A DNA stretch of 62,766 nucleotides from Alphaproteobacteria bacterium (GTDB lineage: Bacteria > Pseudomonadota > Alphaproteobacteria > Sphingomonadales > Emcibacteraceae): NCBI GenBank assembly GCA_002401455.1, contig NVTE01000011.1, positions 1 through 62,766 of the forward strand, given 5' to 3'. Shown here piece after piece: positions 16,545 to 24,653 of this stretch (positions are counted from its first letter, which is position 1; each line of letters opens with the position of its first letter). Both the position numbers and the translations under genes were made by a program. Below the pieces are notes generated by a model. It did no database searches. It had not been told where the DNA came from and saw only the letters and a list, made by a program, of their open reading frames with translations.

Positions 16545-17390
16545 TCAGTCCTTAAAATCTGTCATAAAATCTTCGACCAGGGCTTTCAGCCGGGGAATGA
16601 TCTGTTTGACATTCTCCCAGACCTCCTCCTCGGTGGTGATCGCCTCGGCGTCCGGATCATCAATCGCCACATTAGTTATGGCGCTGATGGCCAGAACCTT
16701 GATCCCGGCATTGCGGGCGACAATAACTTCCGGCACCGTCGACATGCCGACCGCGTCGACCCCCATCTGCCGGAGCATGCGGATTTCAGCCGGTGATTCA
16801 AATGACGGCCCGACCAGGAAACTATAGACGCCCTTATGCAGGGTCAGGCCCCGCGCCACCGCCAATTGCTGAACTTTCTGGATATAATCCCGGTGATAGG
16901 CCTGGTTCAGCGGGGTAAACCGTGGCCCCATTTCCGGCACATGGCCCCCCCGGGTCGGGTCCAGGCCCGTCATGCCCGCCAGATCAATATGATCATCGAT
17001 CACCATCAGGTCGCCAACGACATAAGCCTCATTGATGCCGCCAGCCGCATTGGTGATCAACAGGCTTTCAATGCCCAGCATCTTCATCACCCGCACCGGA
17101 AAAGTCACCTGCTGGGGGTCGTAACCCTCATACATATGAACCCGGCCCTGCATGATAACCGCCGGCTGACCAAACAAAGTACCCACATGCAATATGCCCG
17201 CATGGCTCGGCGCACCGGACCTGGGGAAATGGGGTATCTGGTCATAGGGAATACGCACAGCATCCACCATCAGCTCGGCAAGATCGCCCAGGCCCGAGCC
17301 CAGGATCAAGCCAATTTTCGGACGAGCCTGTGCCAGCTTCTCAATAGCGTCACAGGCTTCCTGATAGTGCGCCAATGTATAATCCGTCAT
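16545..17390 (-). CDS. punA: Purine nucleoside phosphorylase (6-oxopurine type)
   Basis: A 281-residue trimeric-type PNP that splits inosine/guanosine with phosphate into base and ribose-1-P. GSGLG (31-35) binds phosphate, NAAGG (114-118) and GPSFESPAE (194-202, with E198) line the base site, and GMSTVPE (215-221) is present. The deciding residue N240 (AITNVA) matches human PNP Asn243; methylthioadenosine phosphorylases carry Asp there (TDYDCW). So the enzyme should prefer hypoxanthine/guanine nucleosides, not methylthioadenosine. It is the first gene of the five-gene run phosphorylase-isomerase-transketolase-RuBisCO-like, with a palindromic operator upstream at 17433. Confidence 0.94.
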   Translation of the reverse strand: MTDYTLAHYQEACDAIEKLAQARPKIGLILGSGLGDLAELMVDAVRIPYDQIPHFPRSGAPSHAGILHVGTLFGQPAVIMQGRVHMYEGYDPQQVTFPVRVMKMLGIESLLITNAAGGINEAYVVGDLMVIDDHIDLAGMTGLDPTRGGHVPEMGPRFTPLNQAYHRDYIQKVQQLAVARGLTLHKGVYSFLVGPSFESPAEIRMLRQMGVDAVGMSTVPEVIVARNAGIKVLAISAITNVAIDDPDAEAITTEEEVWENVKQIIPRLKALVEDFMTDFKD

Positions 17391-17432
17391 AAAATCATCC
17401 GATTGTCGAGTGAGTTACAATTGTTCATATAA

Positions 17433-17446
17433 TAAACATATGTTCA
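17433..17446. promoter_or_regulatory. Operator-like palindrome upstream of the phosphorylase operon
   Basis: TAAACATATGTTCA matches the dyad at 12269 in 13 of 14 bases and lies 43 nt upstream of the PNP start, in the 112-nt gap after nupC. A nearby GTTCATAT half-site (17423-17430) may allow cooperative binding. Confidence 0.55.
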
Positions 17447-17502
17447 AACATGTCAAGATTTACCAGAAGTCGCCCCCAGCCTGTTCCGGGTACCCCGGGA
17501 TA

Positions 17503-18720
17503 TCAAAAAGTCAGCAACACACTGACCAGGGCCGCGCTCATCAAGTTGGACAGGAAACCGGCGATCACCGCCTTAAAGCCCAACCGGGCAATTTCGGGTC
17601 TCCGTGTCGGGGCCAGAGCCCCAAGCCCACCCAGCAGGATGGCGATGCTACTCAGGTTGGCAAAGCCGCAGAGGGCAAAGGTCGTGACAATGACCGTATG
17701 CGGCGTCAGGGTTTCCTTGATTTCCTGCAGATGGGCGTAGGCAACAAATTCGTTCAGAATAAACTTCTGGCCAATCAGGTTACCGGCAGCGGCAGCATCT
17801 TCCCAGGGAACGCCCAGCAGATACATTAGCGGCGATAGCAGCTTGCCCAGGATCAGGTCCATGGTCACCCCGTCAAAACCGGCCAGCGCAGCAAGCCCGC
17901 CAACCATGCCGTTCAGCATGGCAATCAGGGCGACAAAAGCAATCAGCATCGCCCCGATAATGGCCGCAAGCTTCAGACCCGAGGCCGCGCCACTGGCGGC
18001 CGCTTCGATCACATTGCTCGCCCGGTCCGGGTTCTCAACCGCGGCAATATCTATGACATTGTTTTTATCAGAATTGGTCTCTGGTTTCATTATTTTCGCC
18101 ATAAGAAGCCCGCCAGGGGCCGCCATAAAACTGGCCGCAATCAGGTAATCGAGCTGAACCCCGAGACTGGCATAACCCGCCAAAATCGCCCCGGAGATCG
18201 ACGCCATACCAGAGACCATGATCGTAAAGAGCTGGGCTTCGGTCAGGTTATTGATATAGGGCCGGATGACCAGCGGCGATTCCGTGTGGCCGAGAAAAAT
18301 ATTCGCTGCCGCACACATGGATTCAACCCGCGAGGTGCCAATTATTTTATGGACCGCGCCGCCGACCAGGATCACCACCCACTGCATAATCCGCAGGTAA
18401 TAGAGAACCGAGACCAGGGCCGAGACAAAAATAATCACCGGCAGCACCCGGACAAAAACAAGAAAACCAAATTTATTGGTCGCCAGATCGCCGAACAGAA
18501 AAGAGATGCCCGCGCCGGAATAATCAATGACATTCTGAACCCCTGAGGACATGGCCGCCAGGATATCCTTGCCCACGGGCAGATAGATCGCCAGCGTTGC
18601 CAGCGCCGCCTGCAGCAGGAAAGCACTGCCGACAATGCGCAGATTAATCAGTTTCCGATTTTCAGATAATGCCCAGGCTATGACCAGCAATGCCACAATA
18701 CCAAAGATTCCAGACCCCAC
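17503..18720 (-). CDS. nupC: NupC-type concentrative nucleoside transporter
   Basis: A CNT-family inner-membrane nucleoside/cation symporter of about 405 residues with roughly ten hydrophobic segments. Family motifs are visible: FLGHTESPLVIRPY (substrate site), GMASISGAILAGY and the later NLIGQKFILNEFVAY. The likely start is GTG 18720, which has AAAGGGAG six bases upstream; TTG 18726 abuts that ribosome site. It lies between the SorC/DeoR regulator and the phosphorylase operon on the same strand and supplies nucleosides from the periplasm. Confidence 0.95.
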   Translation of the reverse strand: MGSGIFGIVALLVIAWALSENRKLINLRIVGSAFLLQAALATLAIYLPVGKDILAAMSSGVQNVIDYSGAGISFLFGDLATNKFGFLVFVRVLPVIIFVSALVSVLYYLRIMQWVVILVGGAVHKIIGTSRVESMCAAANIFLGHTESPLVIRPYINNLTEAQLFTIMVSGMASISGAILAGYASLGVQLDYLIAASFMAAPGGLLMAKIMKPETNSDKNNVIDIAAVENPDRASNVIEAAASGAASGLKLAAIIGAMLIAFVALIAMLNGMVGGLAALAGFDGVTMDLILGKLLSPLMYLLGVPWEDAAAAGNLIGQKFILNEFVAYAHLQEIKETLTPHTVIVTTFALCGFANLSSIAILLGGLGALAPTRRPEIARLGFKAVIAGFLSNLMSAALVSVLLTF

Positions 18721-18747
18721 GCGCAACTCCCTTTATCACCATCATAT

Positions 18748-18780
18748 ATTACATTTGTTCAATCATATAACATATGATGC
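18748..18780. promoter_or_regulatory. Weak operator-like repeats upstream of nupC
   Basis: ATTACATTTGTTCA (18748-18761) matches 10 of 14 positions of the strong dyad, and AACATATG follows at 18769-18776. These are degenerate compared with the sites at 12269 and 17433. Confidence 0.35.
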
Positions 18781-18806
18781 ATGTTTTCCAAAATCAAACT
18801 TATGGG

Positions 18807-19760
18807 TCAGCCGGGAATCTGATCCACCAAGGCCTCGGCCAGGGCCACATCGATGATCACCCGGTTGAGGATTCCACCCCGGATCGCCCCGATCATTGAG
18901 GAGACTTTGCTGGCACCGGCGGCAACACCAATAATGTTATCAATTTTCTTCAGCTGGGCCAGGTCGATGGAAATCATCGACTCCTGCCAGGGTGTCGAGA
19001 CTTCTGTGCCATCAATGGTATAATAATGCGACAGGATATCCCCGACTGCGCCCTGACGGGAGACCTGCGACATATCACTTTCTGTAATATATCCCGCCCG
19101 GACCAGGGTCGATTGGGTGGTCACATCGCCAATACCCACAAGACCGATATTGCATTTTTCGACCCATTGCAGGGTATTTTTAATCACTGGATCTGTCAGC
19201 AGGCTGTCCCGAACGGCAGGGCTGCTCAGAATCACCGGCGCCGGTAAAGAGTCAACCGGCGCCCCGAAATTCAGGCCCAGGCGCAAGGAAATATCCTGAG
19301 CATTGGCACTGGCGATGCCACCCACATAGCCACCCAACTGGACGACCCTTTTGGGGGCATATTTGCATTTGCGCATAAAATCCGGAATTTGCATTAGGGT
19401 ACTGCTCCAGCCGATGCCGAGGATATGGTCTTTACGCAGATTTTGCATCAGATAGACCGCCGCCCGCTCGGCAACCGCGGCCTTGGGGTCGTTATCGTAA
19501 TTTTCCACAACAATGACCTCCAACAAACCATGGTCGCCAAATTCAGCTTCGATCAGCGTTTCCAGACGGGTGGTATGGGGCAGTTCTTTGGTGATCTTAA
19601 TTTCGACAAAGCCCTTCTCCCGGGCCTGCTTCAGCAAGCGCACGACCGTTGGCCGGGAAAAGCCGAATTTCCGGGCGATCTGTTCTTGGGTATTGCCATT
19701 GACATAATATAACGTCGCCGCTTTCAGAACGAGATCATCGTTATTCTTTTCTCTGGGCAT
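18807..19760 (-). CDS. SorC/DeoR-type sugar-binding transcriptional regulator of the nucleoside locus
   Basis: A 317-residue regulator. Residues about 8-60 hold the HTH (GNTQEQIARKFGFSRPTVVRLL) and residues about 70-315 the sugar-phosphate sensing domain of the SorC family, including LGIGWSSTL, GVAAGASKV and the C-terminal VDVALAEALV. Bacillus DeoR belongs to this family and senses deoxyribose-5-P. ATG 19760 follows AAGGAATAGG. It is upstream of nupC and the phosphorylase operon and is the obvious regulator of both. The effector is probably a pentose phosphate made by the pathway, which is inference. Confidence 0.93.
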   Translation of the reverse strand: MPREKNNDDLVLKAATLYYVNGNTQEQIARKFGFSRPTVVRLLKQAREKGFVEIKITKELPHTTRLETLIEAEFGDHGLLEVIVVENYDNDPKAAVAERAAVYLMQNLRKDHILGIGWSSTLMQIPDFMRKCKYAPKRVVQLGGYVGGIASANAQDISLRLGLNFGAPVDSLPAPVILSSPAVRDSLLTDPVIKNTLQWVEKCNIGLVGIGDVTTQSTLVRAGYITESDMSQVSRQGAVGDILSHYYTIDGTEVSTPWQESMISIDLAQLKKIDNIIGVAAGASKVSSMIGAIRGGILNRVIIDVALAEALVDQIPG

Positions 19761-19817
19761 GCCTATTCCTTATTTTTCTTCTTAAAAGCAATAACATATC
19801 CTGATCATGGAGTGAAA

Positions 19818-19831
19818 GGAACATTTGAACT
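19818..19831. promoter_or_regulatory. Possible autoregulatory site upstream of the SorC/DeoR gene
   Basis: GGAACATTTGAACT keeps the GAACAT half but matches only 9 of 14 bases of the strong dyad. It is 58 nt upstream of the regulator start. Confidence 0.3.
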
Positions 19832-19988
19832 GTTTGATACGGCGGACTTCATCCAAAACTGAACGGTGTTCTCTCACGGCATTAATCATGGTATTTAAAT
19901 GCCTCCTTGACCAACTTCAGTTTCTTTTGACAACGCCTATTCTGACCATGACTATTGTTGATCAAATCACTTATACAGAATAATAAAT

Positions 19989-22289
19989 TTATTTTATGGA
20001 TTGGACTCTAGTGATTAGATTCTTCACCAGCCTGGATAACTGCGTATTTTTGGGGTAGGTCAGACGTAATTTTTGGGCATAGATCAGGGCTGTGGCATAT
20101 TCTCTTCTATTTTGATGGATCGTAACCAGCATGTATAAAATATCCCCATTTCCAGGGGCACTATGATGGGCCCGCTTTAGAATTATCAGAGCTTCTTCTG
20201 GTTTACCCAACTCAAATAAGACAACGGAATAGACATAGACATATCTCATGTTATCCTTTGCGGACCTCACTGCGGTTTCCAGATATTTCAGCGCCCCTTG
20301 TTTGTCTCCGCTCCGGATCATGGCCAAGGCCATAGCATAATTCAAGGCGCCATCTGCAGGGTTAATATCCAATCCCTGCGAAAGGATCTGCATACCCCTC
20401 CGGTCCTGCCCCTCAGACCGCAGAATATCTGCCAAATTCACATAACTTGGGAAAAAATAAGGATCAATATCAAAGGCCTTCCGGTACTGTTCCATAGCTC
20501 CCGTCATATCTCCCCCAGAGGTGAGCAGCAGCGCAAGATTTACCCGACCCTCCCCCCGCCAGGAAGACCCTTCATCGACCTGCTTCAATTCTGCGGCAAC
20601 TTTCTGGTAAATCTGAGCCCACTTGCCGCCTCTCAGGGACAGAGCATCTGCGGATAGAATCCGTGCGGCCTCCAGCCGGATAGCCTTCAGTTCATCCGAT
20701 AACAGAGGCCCCAGTACCCTAGCCCGGATATTGGCCGGCAGGATAGCCGCGGCACGAATGGCCCCGAGCCTGATGAGAGGCAAGGCAGAGGTCACACCGT
20801 CTTTGATATCGCTTTCCACGGCCCCGGGCGCAAAAGAACCGAGCATGGTATAACCGCTGGCCCGAATGATCTCTGGAATTTGGTCATCCTCAAGCAACGG
20901 CCGGAGTTGTCTTCCGGCCCCTGGCTTCCGGTCCAGAACATTCTGAAAAATCTCCCCGTAATGAGGCGGCCTTGACGGTACATATTGGGGCCATTTTTTG
21001 ACAGCGTTCGCAGCCCAAATGGCCGACTTATCCTGATGACAATTTTGGCAGGCATTAGGGCTGCCCAATTCATCGCTCAGATCAGGGCGCGGAATGCGGA
21101 AACTATGGTCCCGCCGCGGATCAACCTGCATATAGGTGGTTTGTGGCATATGACAGCTGACACATTCTGCCCCTTCCGACCCTTTTTCATGCTGGTGATG
21201 GGTCGGCGTATCGAGGAGCTCCGCACTATGGCACTGGGTACATAATCCATTGCCCTTGATCTTTAGTTTCATACTGTGGGGGTTATGACAATCACTACAG
21301 GTGACGCCTTTCATATGCATCCTGCTTTGCAGGAAAGAGCCATAGACATAATCTTCACCTCGAATTTGGCCGTCTATATAATAGGAGGGGGGCGTGATCA
21401 ATTCCGGCATAAAATGATCCAGAAATTTTCCAGAAGCCTCAAATCCGTCACTCAAGGGTGCCCGCAGGGCATGGCAGACTGCACACCCATCAACTTCCTT
21501 ATTTACCCGCGCGGTCCCTTGCCAATGCGGGGAATAGGCCCCCTCTTCCCGGACCCAGCCGGAATCCCCCCCGTCCGCAGACAATGATTGAATAAAATCA
21601 AGGACACCATCGACAGTGCTCTTACCGGAAAATGTCTTCTGTTTCACATGAGCGGCACGGGGACCATGGCAGCTTTCACAGGCAACATTTATCTCCTGCC
21701 ATGTAGTCTTAAAGTTGTCTTGCACTTCATCATAATTACGCTTCAGGCCGGTAGAATGACAGTCCGCACACATGCCGTTCCAGTTTTGCAACGCCCCGGT
21801 CCAGTGAAGCCGGTCATTATGCAGAATATTTTCCTGTCCATAAATATGGAACCATTTTTGGCCACCGTCACCGGTAGGCCGACTGTCCCAGGCAAAGGGC
21901 AAGACCTGAAACCGCCCCTTGGTCCCCTTGACCAAATATTGCTGAAGCGGATCATGACCAAAACTATAGATAACCTGATAAGACCGGACCTTGCCGTCAT
22001 GGCCGTCGGTTTCAACCCAAAACCCCTCATCCTTACGAAAGAAACGGGCGGACATTTTTCCGATCTGAACCCTCTGGCCGGCAAACTGACCCAATACGCT
22101 GGCTTCAGTGGCCAACTGCATGGCTTTATCATGATCGGATCCCTTCCAGTCCTGCCACTGTTCCTGATGGCACCCCTGACACGCTGTCGCCCCCACATAG
22201 GAATTATCCTGGGCCATCACCCTCCCCGGAAACAGCAGGAAGATTAAAATCAACATCCCGCAGAAAAGAGTGTTTTTCTGATCGGTCAC
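19989..22289 (-). CDS. Multiheme c-type cytochrome with C-terminal TPR domain
   Basis: About 766 residues. The most likely start is GTG 22289, giving a signal peptide (MLILIFLLFPGRVMAQ core); the frame is open to 22394 but that would overlap the aldehyde dehydrogenase remnant. Eight CXXCH heme sites follow: CQGCH, CADCH, CESCH, CAVCH, CSDCH, CTQCH, CVSCH, CQNCH. This suggests a periplasmic octaheme electron-transfer or redox enzyme of the cytochrome c554-like group. After a helical linker with HEAT-like helices, about 150 C-terminal residues are tetratricopeptide repeats (for example AMEQYRKAFDIDPYFFPSY). No partner genes for nitrogen or metal respiration are nearby, so the role is unknown. 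Confidence 0.88.
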   Translation of the reverse strand: MTDQKNTLFCGMLILIFLLFPGRVMAQDNSYVGATACQGCHQEQWQDWKGSDHDKAMQLATEASVLGQFAGQRVQIGKMSARFFRKDEGFWVETDGHDGKVRSYQVIYSFGHDPLQQYLVKGTKGRFQVLPFAWDSRPTGDGGQKWFHIYGQENILHNDRLHWTGALQNWNGMCADCHSTGLKRNYDEVQDNFKTTWQEINVACESCHGPRAAHVKQKTFSGKSTVDGVLDFIQSLSADGGDSGWVREEGAYSPHWQGTARVNKEVDGCAVCHALRAPLSDGFEASGKFLDHFMPELITPPSYYIDGQIRGEDYVYGSFLQSRMHMKGVTCSDCHNPHSMKLKIKGNGLCTQCHSAELLDTPTHHQHEKGSEGAECVSCHMPQTTYMQVDPRRDHSFRIPRPDLSDELGSPNACQNCHQDKSAIWAANAVKKWPQYVPSRPPHYGEIFQNVLDRKPGAGRQLRPLLEDDQIPEIIRASGYTMLGSFAPGAVESDIKDGVTSALPLIRLGAIRAAAILPANIRARVLGPLLSDELKAIRLEAARILSADALSLRGGKWAQIYQKVAAELKQVDEGSSWRGEGRVNLALLLTSGGDMTGAMEQYRKAFDIDPYFFPSYVNLADILRSEGQDRRGMQILSQGLDINPADGALNYAMALAMIRSGDKQGALKYLETAVRSAKDNMRYVYVYSVVLFELGKPEEALIILKRAHHSAPGNGDILYMLVTIHQNRREYATALIYAQKLRLTYPKNTQLSRLVKNLITRVQSIK

Positions 22290-22312
22290 ACTGTTATGAT
22301 ACGAGGTGATAC

Positions 22313-22762
22313 TCAGATGATTTTCCTCAGAATTTTGACAATCCAGTTGAATTTCAACCCAAAGGGCGGGAAAATCATGAATAAGGTGCTCCACCGGGAC
22401 TGGGTGAAGACGGCTTTGGCATGGGAGAACAATCTGAATCCATGCTCCCCATCATCTTTGTGAACCATGGCATAATCCGGGGCGATGCAGGTCTGGCCGG
22501 CATTAATAAATTTACCGAAAGCCAGCCTCGGGACAAATTTCCCCAAATTGGCCGCCTTGTTAAACAGAGCCGGCGATTTACCGCCCAGCGCCAACGTTAC
22601 GGGGGTTAAGTTTTTCGCTGCCGCCTGGGCAATGAGCCGCCCAACCTGGATAGAGCCTGTGAAAAACAGATGGTCAAAAGGCAATTCAGAAAATTCCTTG
22701 CCAACCGTGGCATCGCCTGTGGTGACGGTTAACCGCGCGAAAATATCCTGCATTTTTTCCAT
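22313..22762 (-). pseudogene. Aldehyde dehydrogenase (coniferyl aldehyde dehydrogenase-like) with internal deletion
   Basis: The frame gives 149 residues that align in two blocks with coniferyl-aldehyde-type dehydrogenases. Residues about 20-100 match the cofactor region (LPFDHLFFTGSIQVGR, PVTLALGGKSPALF, NAGQTCIAPDY with the catalytic Cys). At KDDGEHGFRLFSHAKAVFTQ it jumps straight to the family C-terminus (LFMIFPPFG). Roughly 200 residues in the middle and the first 150 or so are missing. The remnant cannot be active. It lies beside other broken genes. Confidence 0.8.
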
Positions 22763-22791
22763 AACTCTACCCTTGATATTGTGCGAGGATG

Positions 22792-23246
22792 CTAGTTTTC
22801 TTCCAGTAAATCAACAGCCAATTCCATCGCCTTAGCCGCTTTTTCCAAAAAGGCCCTGGATATTTCCGACTTATTTTCCACCACGGCGATCAAACTTTCC
22901 AACTGTTGCCATTTTTCGGGCGAAACTGTTCCTTCGATCAGGGCATTCTGTGCCGCAGAGCTGGCTTGCGAGACGAGCATTTCAACCTGATAGATATCCT
23001 GCTCTGCAGCTATTTCAGCGCCAACGCTTTAAAGTTAGACTGGAATAATCCGGAAATGAACATATCCATATCGGATTTCCAGACAATTTTAGCCATATCA
23101 CCTCTCTCAATGATCTTGATCATTTCCGTGCGTGTATGGGCATAGATCTCCCCGTTATCCGTTAAAACCGTAATTGATCCAGCAACCTTGCCGCCCACGT
23201 AAACGGATCAGACTTCTTCGCCTGTTACAGTATCAATGGCATATAC
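22792..23246 (-). pseudogene. Frameshifted gene remnant, family uncertain
   Basis: Reading the minus strand, AIDTVTGEEV ends at a TGA, continues in frame as SVYVGGKVAGSITVLTDNGEIYAHTRTEMIK and ends NFKALALK-stop near 23010. Shifting by one base gives a natural continuation, AEQDIYQVEMLVSQASSAAQ, to the stop at 22792 (end VDLLEEN). One stop and one frameshift in a protein-like chain mark decay. The C-terminal half is helical and may resemble a phasin-like protein; I do not recognise it with confidence. Confidence 0.45.
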
Positions 23247-23420
23247 GGCATCAAAGCCCTCGATTGTCACCCCAGTAAATGTCGCGGCCCGCTTCCCCCT
23301 CAGCTTGGCCGCAATGGGCTACCGGCTCTTGCGTTCCAAATCGGTGGAATGCCGCTGGTGCCCTTTTCGGCCTCGACCACATCGCCTTCCCAGTGACCAA
23401 AACGCCCGCGCCGGCCCTGA
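23247..23420 (-). mobile_element. IS30-family transposase remnant
   Basis: The minus strand reads GRRGRFGHWEGDVVEAEKG (from about 23416), then after a frame change TDLERKSR-stop-PIAAKLRGKRAATFTGVTIE. GHWEGD and ERKSRY-IAAKL-KRAATFT are signatures of the IS30 DDE transposase core. It holds a frameshift and a stop, and no inverted repeats are seen, so it is dead. Confidence 0.6.
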
Positions 23421-23535
23421 CCACCTCTGCACTTGGTTAAGGGTACCAAATAGTAATAAGGGGAAAATTTATTGACTTTAACTATTTATACGTGAATAGT
23501 AATTTATTATAAAATGATATAACCCAGGGGGTATT

Positions 23536-24270
23536 ATGCGATTATCTGAGCGTGTGCAACGGTCCATCAAGGGGAGGTCTTTATGGGACATCCTTGGCCT
23601 CGTTGGAAAAAATATTATTTATCCATTTTATCGTTTATCTCCTTCATTAATTAATGCCCGACGCAGGGATCAACAATTTGATCTTAAGTTTGGAACAGAT
23701 ACCGGAGGAACGGTTGAATATAAAGCTCTTGATATACCAATTGAAAAAATAGGTAAGGGGTATCGGTACCAACCTTCCACAGGCGGCATGATTGCTAGGC
23801 AATTATCAGCATTAGAAATTCCTTTCGACGATTTCATGTTTATCGATTACGGCTCTGGCAAAGGCCGCGCTTTGTTACATGCCTCCTCCTGGCCGTTTAA
23901 AGAAGTCATTGGTGTCGAAATATCGGAAAGCTTGCATAAAATAGCCTGCAAAAACATTGGCATTTATTCTAACCCAGAACAAGCATGCGAAAAAATATCG
24001 TCTCATTGCGCGGATGTGACAGAATTTGAACCGCCGTTATTGCCATTGGTCTGCTATTTCTACAACCCGTTTGGTGCGGAGATTATGCAAAAAGTCATTC
24101 AACGGCTCGAAAATTCTTATAATTTGAAAAAAAGACCCATATGGGTCATTTACATATCACCGGTCCATAAGAATCATATTCTGGAACGCCCTCATTGGTA
24201 CATGGTGAATGAAGGGGAAAATTATTGCATTTTCATGTTGAAGCCAGAGGTTTTTGATGCCGAAACATAA
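23536..24270 (+). CDS. Class I SAM-dependent methyltransferase
   Basis: A 244-residue protein. SAM motif I is FIDYGSGKGRALLHAS (about residues 112-127), followed by the acidic end of strand 2 in VIGVEISESLH and a motif-IV-like YFYNPFG near residue 180. The substrate is unknown. ATG 23536 has AGGGGG upstream. An inverted repeat ACTATT-N8-AATAGT (23481-23500) lies in its promoter region. The gene is AT-richer than its neighbours and is bracketed by IS30 and IS3 remnants, which suggests recent acquisition. Confidence 0.85.
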   Translation: MRLSERVQRSIKGRSLWDILGLVGKNIIYPFYRLSPSLINARRRDQQFDLKFGTDTGGTVEYKALDIPIEKIGKGYRYQPSTGGMIARQLSALEIPFDDFMFIDYGSGKGRALLHASSWPFKEVIGVEISESLHKIACKNIGIYSNPEQACEKISSHCADVTEFEPPLLPLVCYFYNPFGAEIMQKVIQRLENSYNLKKRPIWVIYISPVHKNHILERPHWYMVNEGENYCIFMLKPEVFDAET

Positions 24271-24337
24271 CAAACTCCGGTCCTGGATAAGCTATAAGTA
24301 AAGTGCGACTGAATTGCCCCGAGTTTTTTAGAGAGCC

Positions 24338-24541
24338 TTAAACTCCCATTTTCGCGCCATTAAAATTCGATCGATGACAATATATCACACTTACCATGCG
24401 TTCTTTTTTGATTCTAAAAAATTCAATGTAATCAAACAGAACCTGGCGATTCTGTTTGCGGGTGGCTAGGTTTTTCGCCGCTATACTGCTATCTATAGGG
24501 TGCTTAATACCAAGTCCGTCTGCATGCGCGACTGACCACAT
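24338..24541 (-). mobile_element. IS3-family transposase (OrfB) C-terminal remnant
   Basis: A 67-residue minus-strand frame contains RKQNRQVLFDYIEFF, matching the conserved end of IS3-family transposases (the stretch before YN-RRRHSALGYLSP). The following residues, YCHRSNFNGAKMGV, keep only a faint echo of YLSPVEFE, so the tail is degenerate. The remaining gap 24271-24653 shows nothing else except a G9 run at 24555-24563. Confidence 0.6.
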
Positions 24542-24653
24542 ATTTCTTTTTTTTGGGGGGGGGAGCAGGGAACAGCCAAAGAAAATGTTCCCCTATCATC
24601 CTGGGGGCTATCATAGCCGGGCGGCGGTCTGATATCCGCCCTGAGGTCACGCC

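Noticed and set aside
22290..22394. Extended N-terminus of the multiheme cytochrome from ATG 22394
   Set aside because: It overlaps the aldehyde dehydrogenase remnant, has no ribosome site and would bury the signal peptide about 45 residues in.
24555..24563. G9 run (and G10 at 60565-60574) as phase-variable tracts
   Set aside because: Neither lies in a coding frame or at a clear promoter spacer; they may be neutral or sequencing-length artefacts.
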